This document shows, in pieces, positions 61,996 through 64,000 of a stretch of DNA of 64,000 nucleotides (positions within the stretch are counted from its first letter, which is position 1; every line of letters begins with the position of its first letter). Position numbers and translations under genes: made by a program. The stretch covers positions 4,593,001 to 4,657,000 of the forward strand of contig NZ_CP121650.1 of the NCBI RefSeq assembly GCF_029714405.1. The letters are read 5' to 3'. Source of the DNA: Bradyrhizobium sp. CB82. GTDB taxonomy: Bacteria; Pseudomonadota; Alphaproteobacteria; Rhizobiales; Xanthobacteraceae. The notes beneath the pieces are model-generated. The model saw nothing but the letters and a program-made list of their open reading frames with translations, was not told where the DNA came from and did not search any database.

Positions 61996-62062
61996 GCACG
62001 GATGAGGCCGGAATTTGCGGTATTCCGATAGCTATACGTTGGTTGCGTGCGAGGGCCGGCTG

Positions 62063-62137
62063 TGGCGCTCCCTAGCGGAATCGAACCGCTCTCTCCACCG
62101 TGAAAGGGTGGCGTCCTAACCGATAGACGAAGGGAGC
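62063..62137 (-). tRNA. tRNA-Glu (UUC)
   Basis: Folds as a complete tRNA on the minus strand. The acceptor stem is GCTCCCT/AGGGAGC, the anticodon loop CTTTCAC has anticodon TTC, the T-loop is GGTTCGATTCC, and CCA is encoded after the discriminator G. Position 62063-62066 gives the 3' GCCA. Confidence 0.97.
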
Positions 62138-62347
62138 AAAACTTGCGCCGTGCCGGGGTCCAAACGAGTCGTGCCCGGAATGCCCTGCGGCGGCCGAACG
62201 TATAGTGGCCTTTGGCCGATGGGGCAAGCCATTCGGGAACGTCTTTTGGGACCGGTGGAGAAACCCCGCCCAGGGAAAATTCGAAGGCAATTTCAACGGT
62301 TTCTTAGCGTTCCCTGCGGTAGTTCTGGAGGAGGAGAGTTTCGGCCG

Positions 62348-62602
62348 ATGACCGCAACCAAGAAGCGGGAAGCACGCAAATTGCTGTCCAAGCACGCCTG
62401 GATCACGCTTGAGGGCGGGTTCGCCGCGCGGCACTGCCTCGTGGCGGATATCTCCACCTCGGGCGCCCGCATCACGCTTGGCGAGGACGCGGCCCAACTG
62501 CCCGGCATCATCCGGCTGGCCTTCGCGCGCGATGCCCGGACCGGCCGGAACTGCCAGGTGGTGTGGCGGCGTGGCAAGTCCGCCGGGATCAAATTCATCT
62601 GA
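62348..62602 (+). CDS. PilZ-domain protein
   Basis: An 84-residue single PilZ domain protein. It has the DxSxxG-type segment (VADISTSGARI) and ends VVWRRGKSAGIKFI; the N-terminal RxxxR is approximated by KKREARK. PilZ domains bind cyclic di-GMP, which the GGDEF enzyme at 4986 would produce, but the two need not be linked. GGAGGAGGAG precedes the ATG at about 10 bases. Confidence 0.85.
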   Translation: MTATKKREARKLLSKHAWITLEGGFAARHCLVADISTSGARITLGEDAAQLPGIIRLAFARDARTGRNCQVVWRRGKSAGIKFI

Positions 62603-62661
62603 CCTTCGGCACCCGCGGCGGTTCGGATGGAAACCGGACCGTGCCCGAGCTACAAGGCGGC

Positions 62662-62910
62662 ATGCGCGCGTTCTCCATCATCATCGCCATCGGCTGTTTC
62701 GCCATCGCATCCGCCCGTGCCGAGACGGCGCGCCTGCCCACATCGGATCGGTCGCCTCAGACCGGCAAGGTGCTGCCGCTCAAGGGCACGGGGAGCGCCA
62801 ATGCCTGCGCCGCCTATGGCCCGGGCTTCGTCAAGGTCGAGGCCACGGGAAGCTGCGTGAAGATCGGCGGCACGCTCGATGTCGGGATCAGCGCCTCCAG
62901 CCGGCGCTAG
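62662..62910 (+). CDS. Short exported protein with a porin-like start
   Basis: An 82-residue protein with a signal peptide (MRAFSIIIAIGCFAIASARA). The mature part contains CAAYGPGFVKVEATGSCVKIGG-type sequence with two Cys, recalling the N-terminus of rhizobial Omp2 porins, but the chain ends after 82 residues, so it is not a barrel. Either an independent small protein or a truncated relic. The next small gene starts 7 bases after its stop. Confidence 0.65.
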   Translation: MRAFSIIIAIGCFAIASARAETARLPTSDRSPQTGKVLPLKGTGSANACAAYGPGFVKVEATGSCVKIGGTLDVGISASSRR

Positions 62911-62916
62911 CGTCGC

Positions 62917-63084
62917 ATGCCGGCGGACGTCCTGTCGCTCGACATCATCGTCCCCATCCTGGTGTATTGCGCGCTGCTCTGGTGGGTCGGCCGCGGCATG
63001 GGCTGGACCGCGCGGCTTGCGACCGCCGCCGTCACGCTGGTGCTGGTCGTCTGCGTGCTGCTGGTCGAACGCGGCTGGCGTTAG
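62917..63084 (+). CDS. Small two-helix membrane protein, 55 residues
   Basis: A 55-residue ORF with two hydrophobic helices (IIVPILVYCALLWWVG and AAVTLVLVVCVLLVE). It follows the previous small gene by 6 bases and probably shares its mRNA. Function unknown. Confidence 0.55.
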   Translation: MPADVLSLDIIVPILVYCALLWWVGRGMGWTARLATAAVTLVLVVCVLLVERGWR

Positions 63085-63132
63085 GGCCTGATCCGGGCAC
63101 CTTTTTCCGACGAGATCATGCCCCAAAACAAC
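63085..63132. repeat. Intergenic repeat, family D degenerate copy
   Basis: CTGATCCGGG, then TTTTTCCGACGAGATCATGC and CCCAAAACAAC, an imperfect match to the unit at 59449-59534. It sits between the convergent small membrane gene and the GST gene. Confidence 0.45.
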
Positions 63133-63136
63133 GTCG

Positions 63137-63781
63137 TCACGACATCGGAGGCGCGACGTACTTTTCGAAGCCGGGCCTGCTCGCGAATTCAGCGAACCAG
63201 CGTTTCAGATTGGAAAGCTTGGGGCGGGTGATGCCTTCGACGCCGAGCCAGCGGCGCGCATATGCACCGAGCGCGATGTCGGCAATGGTGAAGTCGTCGC
63301 CCTCGACGAAGCGGCGTGTCGCAAGCTGCTGGTCGAGGATGCGCCAGACCTCGGCCGCCGCGTCGGCATCCTTCTGGATCTGCACCATATCGCGCTCGCC
63401 AGGCGGCGTTCGGACGATACCCCAGAACACGGGACGATCGGCCGGCTGCAGCGTTGAGAGCGTCCAGTCGAGCCAACGGTCGACGCCGGCGCGCCGTTTC
63501 GCGGCTTGCGGATAGATCGGGGTGTCCTGACGATGGGCGAGGCAGAGATAACGCATGATGGAATTGGATTCCCACAGCACGTAGTCGCCGTCGACCAGCG
63601 TCGGGATGCGCGAATTGGGGTTCATCGCGAGGTAGTCGGCATCGCGGGTGCGGCCGAACTGCATTCCGGCATCGATGCGCATGAAAGCAAGATCAAGCTC
63701 GGTCAGGCACCACAGCACCTTCTGAACGTTGACCGAGTTGGCGCGGCCCCAGACGGTCAATTGCAGCTTTTGCTCCGGCAC
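63137..63781 (-). CDS. Glutathione S-transferase family protein
   Basis: A 214-residue GST. The N-terminal thioredoxin-like domain has TVWGRANSVNVQKVLWCL (active Ser/Asn region), MNPNSRIPTLVDGDYVLWESNSIMRYL (with the cis-Pro and Glu-Ser glutathione motif, about residues 52-78), and an all-helical C-terminal domain. GTG 63781 with GGGAGG upstream is chosen; an ATG further up is possible. Substrate unknown. Confidence 0.88.
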   Translation of the reverse strand: MPEQKLQLTVWGRANSVNVQKVLWCLTELDLAFMRIDAGMQFGRTRDADYLAMNPNSRIPTLVDGDYVLWESNSIMRYLCLAHRQDTPIYPQAAKRRAGVDRWLDWTLSTLQPADRPVFWGIVRTPPGERDMVQIQKDADAAAEVWRILDQQLATRRFVEGDDFTIADIALGAYARRWLGVEGITRPKLSNLKRWFAEFASRPGFEKYVAPPMS

Positions 63782-63862
63782 GTTGTTCCTCCCATGCTTT
63801 GCGGCGGGTGATAGCGGAATATCGCGCGCCGCGCGAGCAGCGTCGACGAACTCCCTCTCATG

Positions 63863-63890
63863 CAAAAAGCTCCGCCTCGGGCGGAGCTTT
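63863..63890 (-). terminator. Terminator of the 26-residue gene
   Basis: AGCTCCGCC/GGCGGAGCT stem (63868-63888) with a 3-base loop; on the minus strand the stem is followed by a T5 run. It ends the transcript of the small gene at 63919-63999 before the GST gene. Confidence 0.75.
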
Positions 63891-63918
63891 CAGACGCATC
63901 CGATAGCGGTGACCGGCC

Positions 63919-63999
63919 TCAGTGGCCGAAGAATAGCCACAGCAGAATGATCACCGGGATCGGCACGCCAAGCAACCACAGCAACAGCCCTCTCGCCAT
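63919..63999 (-). CDS. Very small membrane protein, 26 residues
   Basis: A 26-residue ORF that is one hydrophobic helix (GLLLWLLGVPIPVIILLWL) with a basic start and an FGH end. It is followed by its own terminator, which supports a real gene; the upstream region lies outside the window. Very short proteins with this kind of sequence are common in rhizobial genomes (from memory). Function unknown. Confidence 0.6.
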   Translation of the reverse strand: MARGLLLWLLGVPIPVIILLWLFFGH

Positions 64000-64000
64000 T

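Overview
The window looks like the chromosome of a high-GC alphaproteobacterium, most likely Bradyrhizobium or a close relative. The reasons are gene content (suf operon with a DUF59 member, class I PHA synthase, GlpX-type fructose bisphosphatase, Omp25/31-type beta-barrels, a delta-9 desaturase), frequent GTG starts and 4-bp ATGA overlaps, and intergenic palindromic repeats of the kind common in that genus. The genus is an inference. I saw no insertion sequence, prophage or CRISPR array.

Region by region. 1-4.2 kb: end of sufB, then sufC-sufD-sufS-DUF59-sufA (Fe-S assembly). 4.4-8.9 kb: TfoX-like protein, a GGDEF diguanylate cyclase, an RhlE-type DEAD-box helicase and a frameshifted AraC regulator. 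9.1-16.9 kb: secreted caspase-like protein, then a catabolic-looking locus (MFS transporter, M81/MlrC peptidase and nitrilase-type hydrolase on the minus strand, divergent from a LysR regulator and an FAD monooxygenase). 17-22.3 kb: two outer-membrane beta-barrels, an SDR with a small membrane protein, and ParE. 22.5-33 kb: DedA, a PaiB-like protein and ArgC behind an Arg-rich leader ORF, a decayed GIY-YIG gene between inverted repeats, MAPEG, PhaC, then aminotransferase, homoserine dehydrogenase, GlpX and a HAD hydrolase.

33.4-43.4 kb is the accessory region. It holds a response regulator and a hybrid kinase that converge with a 50-bp overlap and share an 18-bp palindrome upstream, and a minus-strand operon of PAS/GAF pseudokinase, receiver-CHAT protease and an unknown 416-residue protein. 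The first two operon genes, and a small secreted-protein gene next door, carry single-base frameshifts. 43.6-55.9 kb: an MCP-like protein with reversed domain order, RecJ, SDR, lytic transglycosylase, MarR/AhpD/cupin, an M23-like peptidase, and the EF-P beta-lysylation set (efp, epmA, epmB). 55.9-64 kb: a DAHP synthase behind a textbook-like aromatic amino acid attenuator, HdeD and PrsW membrane proteins, a desaturase, tRNA-Glu, PilZ, GST and several very small membrane proteins.

The strongest undescribed signals I see are: (1) an aromatic-codon leader peptide with a full set of alternative hairpins upstream of DAHP synthase; (2) an Arg-run leader ORF, apparently leaderless, upstream of paiB-argC; (3) the pseudokinase / receiver-CHAT / 416-residue operon; (4) the shared TGTCAAC-N4-RTTGACA palindrome of the two-component pair; (5) a GIY-YIG remnant flanked by inverted palindromic repeats.
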